A stretch of 64,000 bases of DNA from NCBI GenBank assembly GCA_963789215.1, contig CAWBJY010000013.1, forward strand, positions 1-64,000. The letters run 5' to 3'. Made by a program: the position numbers and the translations under genes. The notes beneath the pieces were generated by a model. The model saw only the letters and a program-made list of their open reading frames with translations. It was not told where the DNA came from and made no database searches. Positions 26,425 to 35,512 of the stretch are shown here, piece after piece. Every line of letters starts with the position of its first letter. Position 1 is the stretch's first letter. This stretch comes from Phormidesmis sp963789215. GTDB lineage: Bacteria > Cyanobacteriota > Cyanobacteriia > Phormidesmidales > Phormidesmidaceae.

Positions 26425-27324
26425 TCACACCCGCTCCGAAACGCTACCGAGCCGCAGCCCAATCAGCGTCTTCACCGTCACCCATCGCACAAAGGCCAGC
26501 GTCATCACCACCTTCATTTTCTCCCAAAGCCCTTTCAAATCGGGATGCTCCGAGACCTTTAAAGCAAACCTTACCGGCGGCATTAGATGAAACCCCAGGA
26601 GCTTAAAAAAAGCCAGGTTGCTCGCCCACACAGACCCAGCCTGCCGACAGCGCAAATCGTAAAACCCACCCGCGTGGCGACTAGCCTGCCTAGCCAGTTG
26701 AGCAAACGAAGATCGCGCAGGATGCTGCACCCTCGCCTGCTCCGCATACACTTGAGCGTACCGAGCCGCAAATACGCGCTGCCCCCACTCCACGTCGCCG
26801 CTAGACTTCAAGCTCGCGTCAAACCACCCCACCCGCTCAAATACCGCCGCCCAGGTAAACATATTAGCCGTCGCCCCATAGTGATCTTGCATCACAAACT
26901 TCTGCTGCGTCAGCGCCACCACACTTTCAAACAGCTCCACCGGATGCTGAGGATTAGCCATCACAACGTCGATCGCTCCAGCAGCGAGTCCGCAGTTAGG
27001 CTGCGATCGCAATGCCGCTACCCCCGCCGCAATCCAACCCACCGATGGCACACAGTCAGCATCGGTAAACGCCAGCACTTCGCCTTTAGCCTCCAAGATT
27101 CCTCGATTTCGCGCCGCATAAGAACCCGGCATCGACTCGCAAACTAGCCTTGCAGCTGGGCAAGCTTCTACCGCCGCTGTTACCGCCGCCAAATCATCAG
27201 AACCGTTATCCACCACAATGACTTCAAACGGCGAATAGGGCTGAGCCTGCAAACAGTCCAGACAAACCCTTAGCCGTCTGTCATCGTTATAAACCGGGAT
27301 AATCACAGAAACCAAAAGATTCAT
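26425..27324 (-). CDS. Family 2 glycosyltransferase
   Basis: This 299-residue GT-A enzyme starts with VSVIIPVYNDDRRLRVCLDCL and carries the metal-binding motif LAFTDADCVPSVGWI. A substrate-binding block, FDASLKSSGDVEWGQRVF, contains the acidic residues expected of the catalytic site. A C-terminal amphipathic or hydrophobic region may attach it to the membrane. It follows the flippase gene with a 33-base gap and belongs to the same leftward operon (28854-29966, 27358-28857, 26425-27324). The sugar donor is unknown. Confidence 0.9.
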   Translation of the reverse strand: MNLLVSVIIPVYNDDRRLRVCLDCLQAQPYSPFEVIVVDNGSDDLAAVTAAVEACPAARLVCESMPGSYAARNRGILEAKGEVLAFTDADCVPSVGWIAAGVAALRSQPNCGLAAGAIDVVMANPQHPVELFESVVALTQQKFVMQDHYGATANMFTWAAVFERVGWFDASLKSSGDVEWGQRVFAARYAQVYAEQARVQHPARSSFAQLARQASRHAGGFYDLRCRQAGSVWASNLAFFKLLGFHLMPPVRFALKVSEHPDLKGLWEKMKVVMTLAFVRWVTVKTLIGLRLGSVSERV

Positions 27325-27357
27325 CAGCTTAGGCTACTTCCTTCGCAGCGATTTCAC

Positions 27358-28857
27358 TCACTGCTGGTTTATATGCTGGTTGATAAAAGCCCCCGCAAAC
27401 TGCCGCTCGCTACGATTTAGCTCGCCCAAACACACCAGCAGCAGAGGAATTAGCCCGCTAAGCGCCAGCAGCTTTAGCACCAGCGACGGGTCGGGCGTAA
27501 TCCACTCAATACCCAGCAGATAGACCACCGCGCTGACCGCCCCGCTGCGCACAAATGTCCCAACGGGTATAGCAATTTGCCAAATTCGATCGAGCGCGAC
27601 CAAACAGGCGATCGCCCCCAATCCAGACGTTCCCGCATTCACCCAGCAAGCGCCCATCGCCCCGTAGTCCGGCACAAACAATGCATAGCCTACCGCCGAA
27701 ACCGGCAGCATAGGAGCCACTAAAGCCGCCGTTAAATTCGGTCTGCCCGCCGCGGTCAAAACTGCCGTCACCACCGAAATCATCACCATCGCCATCGCCC
27801 CAAAAATCAGCACCGACAGCACCGGCCCCGCCACGCTAAATTCCCCCCCATACACCACGCTCACAATCGGCACCGCCGCCGCCGCCGCTAGCGCCGAAAA
27901 AGGCAGCAGCGCCACGACTACTCGCACCGAATTAAAGCTTATCTGCTTCGCACTGACTAGCTCCTCTCGGCGTAGAGCGCTGTTCAAAGTAGACAGCAGC
28001 AGCGGCGAAAAAGACAGCGCAAACACGCCCGGAACAAAGGCCAAATTCTGCGCCGCCCCGTACACCCCGGCCTGCTCAATCGTTCCGCCCAAAATCTTCA
28101 GCATAAACAGATCGAGTTTGTCGAACAATCGCAAACTCATCGCAAACAAAAACAGCGGCAGCGCGTAGCCAAATAGCTGTTGAGGCGCATAGCCTGAAGG
28201 GCGTAGCAGCGGCGGACGCACAAACCACCGAGCGATAATCAGCTCTACTACCGACGCCCCCAAGCTGCCAAGAATCGCGCCTTCAATGCTCCAGTTTGCA
28301 TACTCTACTAGCACCGCAATAATCACCAGCCGCACCAGCCACCGCACCGCGCTCGCCACCGCCCGCACCCGAAACAGCTCTCGCCCTACCAAAATTTGTC
28401 GATGCGCATACGCCAGGCAAAAAATTGGAATATCCAGCGCAAGCAGCCGCAGATAGCTAGCAAAATTAGGCACATCTAGCAGCGCTGCAATCGGCTCGGC
28501 AAATACCCAAAGCGCCAAAGCCGCCGCCGCCCCAATCACCAAATGGAGCTGCGCGATCGCGCCTCCCACCGGCTCCCAATCATCCGCATCGCTCACAAAC
28601 TTCACCGCCGTCCGCGCAAAAATAGACGTAATCGTCCATTCCACCCAGCTCACCAGCACCGACACCAGCGTCAATGTGCCATAGCCATCTTGACCCAAAT
28701 TCCGGGTCAAAATTCCCGCTGTTACTAGCCCCGTCGGAAACATCAGAGCCTCCGACAGAAACACCCAAAAAGTGCCGCTCGCAAAGTTTTGAGCCGCCGT
28801 CTTGCTAGGCTTATCAGCCGCCGAATCAACAGAATCCTTTGACTCTAATCGGCTCAT
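27358..28857 (-). CDS. Wzx-like oligosaccharide flippase
   Basis: This 499-residue protein has about twelve to fourteen membrane helices across its whole length and the polysaccharide-transporter start FASGTFWVFLSEALMFPTGLVTAGILTRNLGQDGYGTLTLV. Another family-like block is YALPLFLFAMSLRLFDKLDLFMLKILGG. Proteins of this kind move polyprenyl-linked repeat units from the cytoplasmic to the periplasmic leaflet. Its ATG overlaps the stop of the upstream glycosyltransferase gene by four bases (ATGA), so the two are translationally coupled. No Wzy polymerase is recognisable in the window. Confidence 0.87.
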   Translation of the reverse strand: MSRLESKDSVDSAADKPSKTAAQNFASGTFWVFLSEALMFPTGLVTAGILTRNLGQDGYGTLTLVSVLVSWVEWTITSIFARTAVKFVSDADDWEPVGGAIAQLHLVIGAAAALALWVFAEPIAALLDVPNFASYLRLLALDIPIFCLAYAHRQILVGRELFRVRAVASAVRWLVRLVIIAVLVEYANWSIEGAILGSLGASVVELIIARWFVRPPLLRPSGYAPQQLFGYALPLFLFAMSLRLFDKLDLFMLKILGGTIEQAGVYGAAQNLAFVPGVFALSFSPLLLSTLNSALRREELVSAKQISFNSVRVVVALLPFSALAAAAAVPIVSVVYGGEFSVAGPVLSVLIFGAMAMVMISVVTAVLTAAGRPNLTAALVAPMLPVSAVGYALFVPDYGAMGACWVNAGTSGLGAIACLVALDRIWQIAIPVGTFVRSGAVSAVVYLLGIEWITPDPSLVLKLLALSGLIPLLLVCLGELNRSERQFAGAFINQHINQQ

Positions 28858-29966
28858 GAATGCTCCAACAGCGCTTCAAGGCGATCGCGATTATTCAACC
28901 AATAGGCAGGTCGCGCATAGGCCAATGCCAGCCCCACCGTATAAAGCGCCAGCGCCGCTGCACAAATCGGCAGCGCCAGCGGCAAATAAAGCCCGTAGCG
29001 AATATCCTCGCGCAGTACCTGTGCCAACCGCACCGCCGCCGTCTTCAGCTTGTTCGCCAGCAGCATCCCGGCCACAGCCAAATCTCTTAGCGGACGCATC
29101 GGCGCTTCCATGCTCAGCTCAGTCGGATTTGCCGCAAAGCGAGAAACGCAAAGCCCGTCGTAGCCCAACATCAAAAACCGCGAAACAAAATGGGACAGTC
29201 CGTTTGGCGGCGCGTGCAAAGCCCTCGCCTCGGGCTGCTGCCAAATCTGCTTGGAATTCGCCGCGAGCTGATGCGCATGAATAACGCAGTTGCCGCGATA
29301 CATCGGCAGCGTCCCAGGAATGGGAAACCGATCGATTAGCGATCGCCGAAAAGAGACATTGTTGCAAAAATAACCGCCCGTCGCCGCCAGCGAATCGCGC
29401 CCGGTATAGCGCGGAAAAATATAGACCAGCGCCATCGCCAGCCCGTATGGCCCGTCTACCGCCAGCGACGTTTCCCCCGCCAAAAACTGCACCTTTTCCT
29501 CTGCGTAAGGCTGTAGCATTGCCGCTAGCCACCCATCGTTATATACGCAGTCCGAGTCGCACAGCACAACCACCTCACCAGAGGTCAGCGCAATTCCCTG
29601 CATTTTCGCCTGATAGTACTCCAAATCTGCATCAATTCGCTGCGTCTTTATCCAGGGGTAGCGATCGCGAATCGTCGCCAGCACTTTCTCCGGCACATCT
29701 CCCGTCTCTACCATCAACACCTCATTTGCCAGCAGCGGCGAAAGCGTCTGCCTTTGCAAAGCATTCAGGCTGCGAAACAACCCCGGCAGATCGGCGCTCG
29801 CCAAATTTTCGGTCTCAATAATAATCGAGAAATCAACCGGACTCTTCAAAAACCCTTCAACCGATTCAACGCTAGCGGTCTGTTCGTCTGCTGTCTGTTC
29901 GTCTGCTGTCTGTTCGTCTGCTGTCTGTTCGTCTGCTGTCTGTTCGTCTACAGTTACTGACCCCAT
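28854..29966 (-). CDS. Membrane-attached GT2-like glycosyltransferase with repeat N-terminus
   Basis: This 370-residue protein has a GT-A fold start (VDFSIIIETENLASADLPGLFRSL) and the metal-binding motif VVVLCDSDCVYNDGW. A later GYFCNNVSFRRSLIDRFP resembles the acceptor site of GT2 enzymes. Two hydrophobic helices sit near the C-terminus (LPLALPICAAALALYTVGLALAYA). The first 25 residues are repeats of Asp-Glu-Gln-Thr-Ala, encoded by 15-bp tandem repeats, an unusual acidic extension with no enzymatic role apparent. It is the first gene of the operon with the flippase and the GT2 gene. The donor sugar is unknown. Confidence 0.82.
   Translation of the reverse strand: MGSVTVDEQTADEQTADEQTADEQTADEQTASVESVEGFLKSPVDFSIIIETENLASADLPGLFRSLNALQRQTLSPLLANEVLMVETGDVPEKVLATIRDRYPWIKTQRIDADLEYYQAKMQGIALTSGEVVVLCDSDCVYNDGWLAAMLQPYAEEKVQFLAGETSLAVDGPYGLAMALVYIFPRYTGRDSLAATGGYFCNNVSFRRSLIDRFPIPGTLPMYRGNCVIHAHQLAANSKQIWQQPEARALHAPPNGLSHFVSRFLMLGYDGLCVSRFAANPTELSMEAPMRPLRDLAVAGMLLANKLKTAAVRLAQVLREDIRYGLYLPLALPICAAALALYTVGLALAYARPAYWLNNRDRLEALLEHS
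29878..29952. repeat. 15-bp tandem repeats, four exact copies plus one variant
   Basis: The unit GTCTGTTCGTCTGCT is repeated four times exactly, and a fifth copy differs in its last bases. It encodes the Asp-Glu-Gln-Thr-Ala run at the N-terminus of the adjacent glycosyltransferase. Exact copies suggest recent or ongoing slippage. Confidence 0.9.
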
Positions 29967-30013
29967 CTTGCACCCTCTGCGATCTATATCTCTAAAAAAT
30001 CTCTACAAAAACT

Positions 30014-31489
30014 CTATCCCACAGCCGACAACTCTCTCTCTTTCTCTCTTTTCGCCTCAATATCCGCCCACTGCTCCTTCGTAAAGTCCTCGTGGTAAGA
30101 GCGCTCAACGTTGATATTCCACAAATCGTGCTTCTCACCCAAAATATTCTTCGCCGCCAGCAGTCCACTTAGCATCGAATGATCCTGATTGTTGTATCGG
30201 TGCATTCCATTGCGCCCCACCGTCTGCAAGTTCTCAAACCCCAGCATAAATTCCTGCAGCACCGCCAAATGTTTCCGATAATCGCCGTCATAAACCGGAT
30301 AGGCCTTCTTCTGCCGAATCACCGTCCCGTCTTCGACAAAAGAGGCATCGGGCACCAAAGCTAGCCCCACGATCTCCTCAGTCGCTAGCCGAATCAGCTC
30401 ATCATCGCTTTTCTCCCAAATATCGTCCCCCTCGCTGCAAAAGTACTCCATCCCCAAACAGGTCTTCTCCAGATCGGGCACCATCGCCGCACTCCAGTTC
30501 TTAAAATTCTGAATGCGACCGACTCTAAACTCAGGGCTATGAATATAAATCCAATTATCTGGAAAAACAGACTTTAAGTTAACCACAATCGGCACGATTA
30601 GAAAGTCTCGATACTTCAGCCCAGCCGCCGCATCTAGCACCGCTTTAGGCGCAGGCGGATCTAGCCGTTTCACCAGCGCGCTCACCGGCATACTAGAAAC
30701 ATAGTGATCGCCCGTTACCGTCGAGACCTGATCGCCCTTTTGCACCACCACCCGGTCAATCCGCATTCCCGTTCGCTCCACCCGCAGTACCTGCGTCTCC
30801 ATCGACACCTCAGAGCCGCCCTCTTCAATCAAATCGCGGCATCTCTCCCACATCATGCCAGGGCCCAAGATAGGGTAATCGAACTCCTTAATTAGCGTCT
30901 TGGTATCGTTACTACCAAACATCGCATTGAGCACCGCCTTAGAAAGCGAGAGCCCCTTAATCCGCTGCGCCGCCCACTCCGCCTGAATCTTATCGCAAGG
31001 AATTCCCCACACCTTTTCTGTATAAGACTTAAAAAAGGTCCGATACAGCCGACCGCCAAATCGCTCTGTTACCCACTCTTCAAAGTTTTCAGCCTCGCGA
31101 TCCGGATCTAGCTTGGCCTTTGCCTTTGCCTTCAAATAGCTCAGCACAATCAGCGTGCTATCAATTGGGCCAATGTTCTTCAACGTGCTCGAAATAGAAA
31201 GCGGATAGTCAAAAAAGCGATTGCGATAGTAAATGCGAGACATTCGAGGGACTTGAATAAAATCATCGCCCAAAATCTCTTTCCAAAGCGCCTGAACCTC
31301 TCCTACTTTAGTAAAAAAGCGATGGCCGCCAATATCGAAGCGGTAGCCCTTGTAAGTCTCGGTGCGAGAGATGCCGCCGACTTTATCGGCCTGTTCTAGC
31401 ACAATTGCCTTTTGACCATTTCTAACCAAGTCATAAGCAGTGACCAAACCGGCCGGGCCTGCCCCAATTACTACAGTACGAGAAACCAT
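30014..31489 (-). CDS. FAD-dependent oxidoreductase of the UDP-galactopyranose-mutase / amine-oxidase type
   Basis: This 491-residue flavoprotein begins with the dinucleotide-binding motif VVIGAGPAGLVTAYDLVRNGQ and continues with KVGGISRTETYKGYRFDIGGHRFFTK. That combination is seen in UDP-galactopyranose-mutase-like and protoporphyrinogen-oxidase-like enzymes of polysaccharide clusters. A C-terminal FAD-site block is LQTVGRNGMHRYNNQDHSMLSGLLAA. Proteins of this length next to glycosyltransferases and flippases are usually annotated only as NAD(P)/FAD-dependent oxidoreductase; a role in modifying a nucleotide sugar is inferred from context. It is upstream of, and 48 bases from, the glycosyltransferase operon on the same strand. 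Confidence 0.8.
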   Translation of the reverse strand: MVSRTVVIGAGPAGLVTAYDLVRNGQKAIVLEQADKVGGISRTETYKGYRFDIGGHRFFTKVGEVQALWKEILGDDFIQVPRMSRIYYRNRFFDYPLSISSTLKNIGPIDSTLIVLSYLKAKAKAKLDPDREAENFEEWVTERFGGRLYRTFFKSYTEKVWGIPCDKIQAEWAAQRIKGLSLSKAVLNAMFGSNDTKTLIKEFDYPILGPGMMWERCRDLIEEGGSEVSMETQVLRVERTGMRIDRVVVQKGDQVSTVTGDHYVSSMPVSALVKRLDPPAPKAVLDAAAGLKYRDFLIVPIVVNLKSVFPDNWIYIHSPEFRVGRIQNFKNWSAAMVPDLEKTCLGMEYFCSEGDDIWEKSDDELIRLATEEIVGLALVPDASFVEDGTVIRQKKAYPVYDGDYRKHLAVLQEFMLGFENLQTVGRNGMHRYNNQDHSMLSGLLAAKNILGEKHDLWNINVERSYHEDFTKEQWADIEAKREKERELSAVG

Positions 31490-32048
31490 GTATAGAAGAA
31501 CTCTTGATTTTTATAAGTGATGGTCAGCAGAGTGATAGTCAACAAGGTGATAGTCAGCAGACAGCATTAGGTACTTAAACCTGCCAAAACAATCCATTAG
31601 AAGAGAGATTGTCAGCGCCGTTATAACCAGAAACATGGATTAGCCCCTCGGATAGTGCGCCTCATCCAGGACGCAGCCGATAGCGAACCACCGTATAGGC
31701 ATACACCGAGCCGCTGTAGGAAAACCCAAACAGCAAAGCGCTGAAATATCCGTAGCATAGAGACGTAGAAATGCTTGATATAACTTAAAAACAAGCTGAA
31801 GTTAGCTTGTTAAGGTTAACTTGTTAAGTAAGTATAACTACCAGTTTCAGCATAGCAAAGCAACAAAATCTGGGTGTTTTTTCCTAGATGCTTTTACAGA
31901 CAGCTTATTACTACCGGCAGCTTTAGCAAGTTAAGGTAAAGCTATAAAAAAATGTTGGTAAAAGCAGAAAAATAAGCATCCAAAAAACGCGCAGGCGTAC
32001 TAAGAAAGGCGCAACCAACACCCTCGCGATCGCACCCCGTCAACTCTA
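31490..32048. other. Spacer between ileS and the FAD oxidoreductase gene
   Basis: This 559-base stretch lies downstream of ileS and upstream of the oxidoreductase, both on the minus strand. It contains a terminator-like hairpin at 31790-31811 and direct repeats of CTTGTTAAG around 31808-31828. A short membrane-helix-like frame at 31662-31785 on the minus strand has no start codon. I see no RNA gene. Confidence 0.5.
31790..31811 (-). terminator. Possible terminator downstream of ileS
   Basis: Read on the minus strand, AACAAGCT and AGCTTGTT (31790-31797 and 31804-31811) form an 8-bp stem with a 6-base loop and are followed by TTTAAG. The stem is short and lies 238 bases after the ileS stop, so this is a weak call. 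Confidence 0.4.
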
Positions 32049-34985
32049 CTAAAACCGATCGGAAAGCGCCGCCACACAGCGATCGCAAATTGTCGGATGC
32101 TCGCTCGACTCCCCCACGTGAGTAGAGTAGTTCCAGCAGCGATCGCACTTCTGTCCGTCAGCTTCAGCCATCCCAATGGTCAGGCCAGCCACCTCCGCTC
32201 GATACTTCACCGCCGACTGCGCCAGGCTATCCGACAGCTCCACTTGAGACACCAAAAACAAATACCGCAGCTCATCCACGCTATTACGGCCAGAAGTTAA
32301 GCTATCAGCCGGGTTCATTCCCTTCAACGTCTCCAGCAAACCCGCGTCATCGGTACTCAACAACAGCTTCGCCTCCAAAGAAGATCCGATCGCTTTGTCA
32401 GCTCGACTCTGCTCCAGCACGGTATTTGCCTCATCGCGAATCGTCCGCAGCCGCTGCCACTTCTCCACCAAATCGGGCCGCACCCAGGCATCCGGCGTCT
32501 GCACCCATCCGGCTTCAAACACCGACTCCACGCCCGCATCGTAAGGCAAAAACTGCCAAATATCCTCAGCCATGTGCGACAGTACCGGCGCGATCGCCTT
32601 AGCCAAATTCTCAATCGCCGCCGCCAGCACCGTCTGACAGCTTCGGCGCCGAGCCGAATCCGCCGCGCTAATGTACAGCCGATCTTTCGCAATATCCAAA
32701 TAAAAGTTCGACAGATCTACCACGCAAAAATTCTGCACCGTCTGGAAAAACTGAAAGAACTGATAGGACTCAAACGCTTCCTTCACCTCAGCAAACACCT
32801 CGCTCATGCGGTGCAGCATGTATTGATCTAGCTCGGGGAGATCTTCATAGGCGATCGCATCCTTCGCCGGATTAAAATCAGCCAAATTCCCCAGCAAAAA
32901 CCGCGCCGTATTGCGAATCTTCCGATACACATCCGACATCTGCTTCACATTGCGCATTCCCAGCCGCATATCGCCCGAGTAATCCACCGAAGACACCCAA
33001 AGCCGCAGCACATCCGCCCCATAAGGCGGCTCCTGCTTCTGATTATTACCGCCCTCAATAATCACCCGAGGATCAACGCCATTCCCCAGCGATTTGCTCA
33101 TTTTGCGCCCATTCTCATCGAGCACATAGCCATGCGTCAGCACCTGCTTATAAGGCGCACAGCCATTCGTCGCCACGCTAGTCAGCAAGCTCGACTGAAA
33201 CCAGCCGCGATGCTGATCAGATCCTTCTAGATAGATCTCAGCCGGGTAATCTAGCCCCGTTCGCTGCTGCACCACCGACGCCCAAGAAGACCCTGAGTCA
33301 AACCACACGTCCATCGTGTCTGTGCCTTTCACGTAGGTCTTCCCATCATTCCGATAAGCCTCCGGCAGCAGTTCCTCCACGCTCATCTCCCACCAAGCGT
33401 CACCGCCTTTCTCCGCGACGATCGCCCGAATATGAGCGATCGTTTCCTGCGTCATCAGCGGCTCGCCCGTTTCCGCCTCGTAAAATACCGGAATCGGCAC
33501 ACCCCAGCTCCGCTGCCGCGAAATGCACCAGTCCGATCGCTCAGAAACCATTGAGGTAATCCGGTTTTTCCCCTGCGCCGGAATCCACTTCACCGTATCA
33601 ATCGCCGCGATCGCCTCATCTACAAATCCCTTCACCGAAGCAAACCACTGCTCCGTCGCCCGATAAATCACCGGCTTCTTCGTCCGCCAGTCATACGGAT
33701 ACTTATGCGCGTAAGGCTCATGCTTCAGCAAAACCTTTTCCGCACCCAGCGCCTCAATAATGGCGTCATTCGCCGTCTTCAGTACATTTAGCCCTTCAAA
33801 GTCACCCGCTTCAGCCGTAAAGTTTCCCCGCGCATCCACCGGACACAAAATCGGCAAATTTTCCCGCTGGCCCACCAAAAAGTCTTCCTGACCGTGGCCC
33901 GGCGCAGTATGCACCAGCCCCGTACCCGACTCAGTTGTCACATAGTCGCCGCCAATCACAATCGGACTCACTCGATCGAAAGCGCTATCTTTTTTCGCGA
34001 GCGGATGGCGATAAGTCGATCCTGCGATCGCCCTTCCGCTTAGCTCCGCTACCACGCTCAACCCACTGCCAAACGTCCCCGACAGCTTTTCGGCCAGCTC
34101 CTTAGCCACAATCAGATACTGAAAAGGATCCCCAGACTCACTTTCCACCACCGCGTAAGTCAGCTCCGGATTCACCGAAACCGCCACGTTCGCCGGAATC
34201 GTCCAGGGCGTTGTCGTCCAAATCGCCACGCCCAAACTGCCTATATAGGGAGCCAGCGTCTCTTGCGCGCTCTCCGAAGCACTCTCCATCGGAAACGCCA
34301 CGTAAATACTCGGCGAAACGTGATCCTCCGGATACTCCAGCTCAGCCTCAGCCAGCGCCGTCTGCGAAGAAGGACTCCAGTGAACCGTCCTCAGCCCTCT
34401 ATAGATGTAGCCATTCTCAACCATCTTCCCAAACACGCCCAGCTGCGCCGCCTCGTACTCCGGCGTCAGCGTCAAATAGGGTTTATCCCAGTCGCCCCAA
34501 ACGCCATAGCGCTGAAAGCCCTCGCTCTGCTTTTGAACAGTATCCAGCGCAAATCCCTTCGCCCGCTGCCGCAGCTTCAAAGGCGTCAGATCTCGCCGCT
34601 CTGAAGACTTCATTTTCTGCAGCACCTTCAGCTCAATCGGCAGTCCGTGGCAGTCCCAACCCGGCACATAGCGCACTTTACGCCCCTGCAAAATCTGGTA
34701 CTTATTGATAATGTCCTTCAAAATCTTGTTCAGCGCATGGCCCATGTGCAGGTCGCCATTCGCATAGGGAGGCCCATCGTGCAGCGTAAACGGCTCCCCC
34801 GAATTATTCTCCGCCTGATTTTGGTAAATCGCTTTTTCAGCCCAATATTTTTGCAGCTCAGGCTCGCGCTTCACCGCATTCGCCCTCATGCTGAAATTAG
34901 TTTGGGGCAGCAGCACCGTCTCCTTATAGCTCTTCGCTGTTTCCAAGGAGGCTTCTGAAGCGGAGGCGTTTTTAGAATTACTCAC
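32049..34985 (-). CDS. ileS: Isoleucyl-tRNA synthetase
   Basis: This 978-residue class I aminoacyl-tRNA synthetase charges tRNA-Ile with isoleucine in the cytoplasm. The HIGH motif is HMGHALNK at residues 80-87 and the KMSKS motif is GRKMSKSLGNG at about residue 640. WDCHGLPIELKVL and SDWCISRQRSWGVPIPVFYE are class signatures, and a long editing domain (GAGLVHTAPGHGQED-type sequence: GTGLVHTAPGHGQEDF) is present. The C-terminus carries a zinc site with CDRCW and CDRC. The length fits bacterial IleRS. It is a single gene on the minus strand with no coupled neighbour. Confidence 0.98.
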   Translation of the reverse strand: MSNSKNASASEASLETAKSYKETVLLPQTNFSMRANAVKREPELQKYWAEKAIYQNQAENNSGEPFTLHDGPPYANGDLHMGHALNKILKDIINKYQILQGRKVRYVPGWDCHGLPIELKVLQKMKSSERRDLTPLKLRQRAKGFALDTVQKQSEGFQRYGVWGDWDKPYLTLTPEYEAAQLGVFGKMVENGYIYRGLRTVHWSPSSQTALAEAELEYPEDHVSPSIYVAFPMESASESAQETLAPYIGSLGVAIWTTTPWTIPANVAVSVNPELTYAVVESESGDPFQYLIVAKELAEKLSGTFGSGLSVVAELSGRAIAGSTYRHPLAKKDSAFDRVSPIVIGGDYVTTESGTGLVHTAPGHGQEDFLVGQRENLPILCPVDARGNFTAEAGDFEGLNVLKTANDAIIEALGAEKVLLKHEPYAHKYPYDWRTKKPVIYRATEQWFASVKGFVDEAIAAIDTVKWIPAQGKNRITSMVSERSDWCISRQRSWGVPIPVFYEAETGEPLMTQETIAHIRAIVAEKGGDAWWEMSVEELLPEAYRNDGKTYVKGTDTMDVWFDSGSSWASVVQQRTGLDYPAEIYLEGSDQHRGWFQSSLLTSVATNGCAPYKQVLTHGYVLDENGRKMSKSLGNGVDPRVIIEGGNNQKQEPPYGADVLRLWVSSVDYSGDMRLGMRNVKQMSDVYRKIRNTARFLLGNLADFNPAKDAIAYEDLPELDQYMLHRMSEVFAEVKEAFESYQFFQFFQTVQNFCVVDLSNFYLDIAKDRLYISAADSARRRSCQTVLAAAIENLAKAIAPVLSHMAEDIWQFLPYDAGVESVFEAGWVQTPDAWVRPDLVEKWQRLRTIRDEANTVLEQSRADKAIGSSLEAKLLLSTDDAGLLETLKGMNPADSLTSGRNSVDELRYLFLVSQVELSDSLAQSAVKYRAEVAGLTIGMAEADGQKCDRCWNYSTHVGESSEHPTICDRCVAALSDRF

Positions 34986-35071
34986 AGTCGCAGGTTCTAT
35001 ATAAGAGGTGTACGCAAAAAATCAAAAGCGCAGATTAGGTCATTCTGCCTTGAAGCCTCGCCCTATTCAAG

Positions 35072-35512
35072 CTAGTCGGCCCAGTTGCTATCTTCCCAAT
35101 CATCATCTTCAAGTTCATCATTGTATCGACTATCGCCCTCAGACGATCGGCTAACAACAGGCGCTTGAACGATAGGCTCATTTTCAACAGGCGCTTGAAC
35201 CGGTGAACGGCTAACGCTAGCCTCTCGGCGCGGAATTTCAATCATGGGCTTAGAAGGCTTCGGCTTAGTCATCGAAACCACAACATCCTTAACCCATCCC
35301 ACTAAAATGACAGGCATCGCCAGTAAGCTAGGCTTCTTGTCAACCGGCGTAGATAAAGGTTTCGGTTTGCTCGCCGCTGCGGAAACCGGCTCTATCCACT
35401 GAGCATCAATAGCCTCATCAGCAAGGCTTTCAGCCAGCGTTTCTTCTGCATCGGTCCACTCAGCAGGCTGAGATTCGCGCCCTTCAAGTCGAATCGTCTC
35501 GGGTTCTATGCT
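35072..35512 (-). pseudogene. C-terminal part of the Ycf66-family gene in a shifted frame
   Basis: The frame at minus one relative to the Ycf66 ORF is open from 35512 down to TAG at 35074-35072, 146 codons without a plausible start at its beginning. It encodes an acidic and proline-rich linker (IEPETIRLEGRESQPAEWTD ...), a short hydrophobic stretch (LLAMPVILVGWVKDVVV) and a very acidic end (ELEDDDWEDSNWAD). Acidic tryptophan-containing ends are what I recall for Ycf66 proteins. The composition continues that of the upstream ORF, so this is most simply its displaced C-terminus after a one-base loss near 35508-35512. Confidence 0.65.

Noticed and set aside
29878..29952. Possible CRISPR array
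   Set aside because: The repeats are contiguous without spacers and are in frame in a coding region; the other repeat tracts in the window are the same kind.
31662..31785. Minus-strand stretch reading GYFSALLFGFSYSGSVYAY, like the end of a membrane protein
   Set aside because: Only about 40 codons, no start codon, stop immediately upstream; could be a gene remnant but evidence is too thin.
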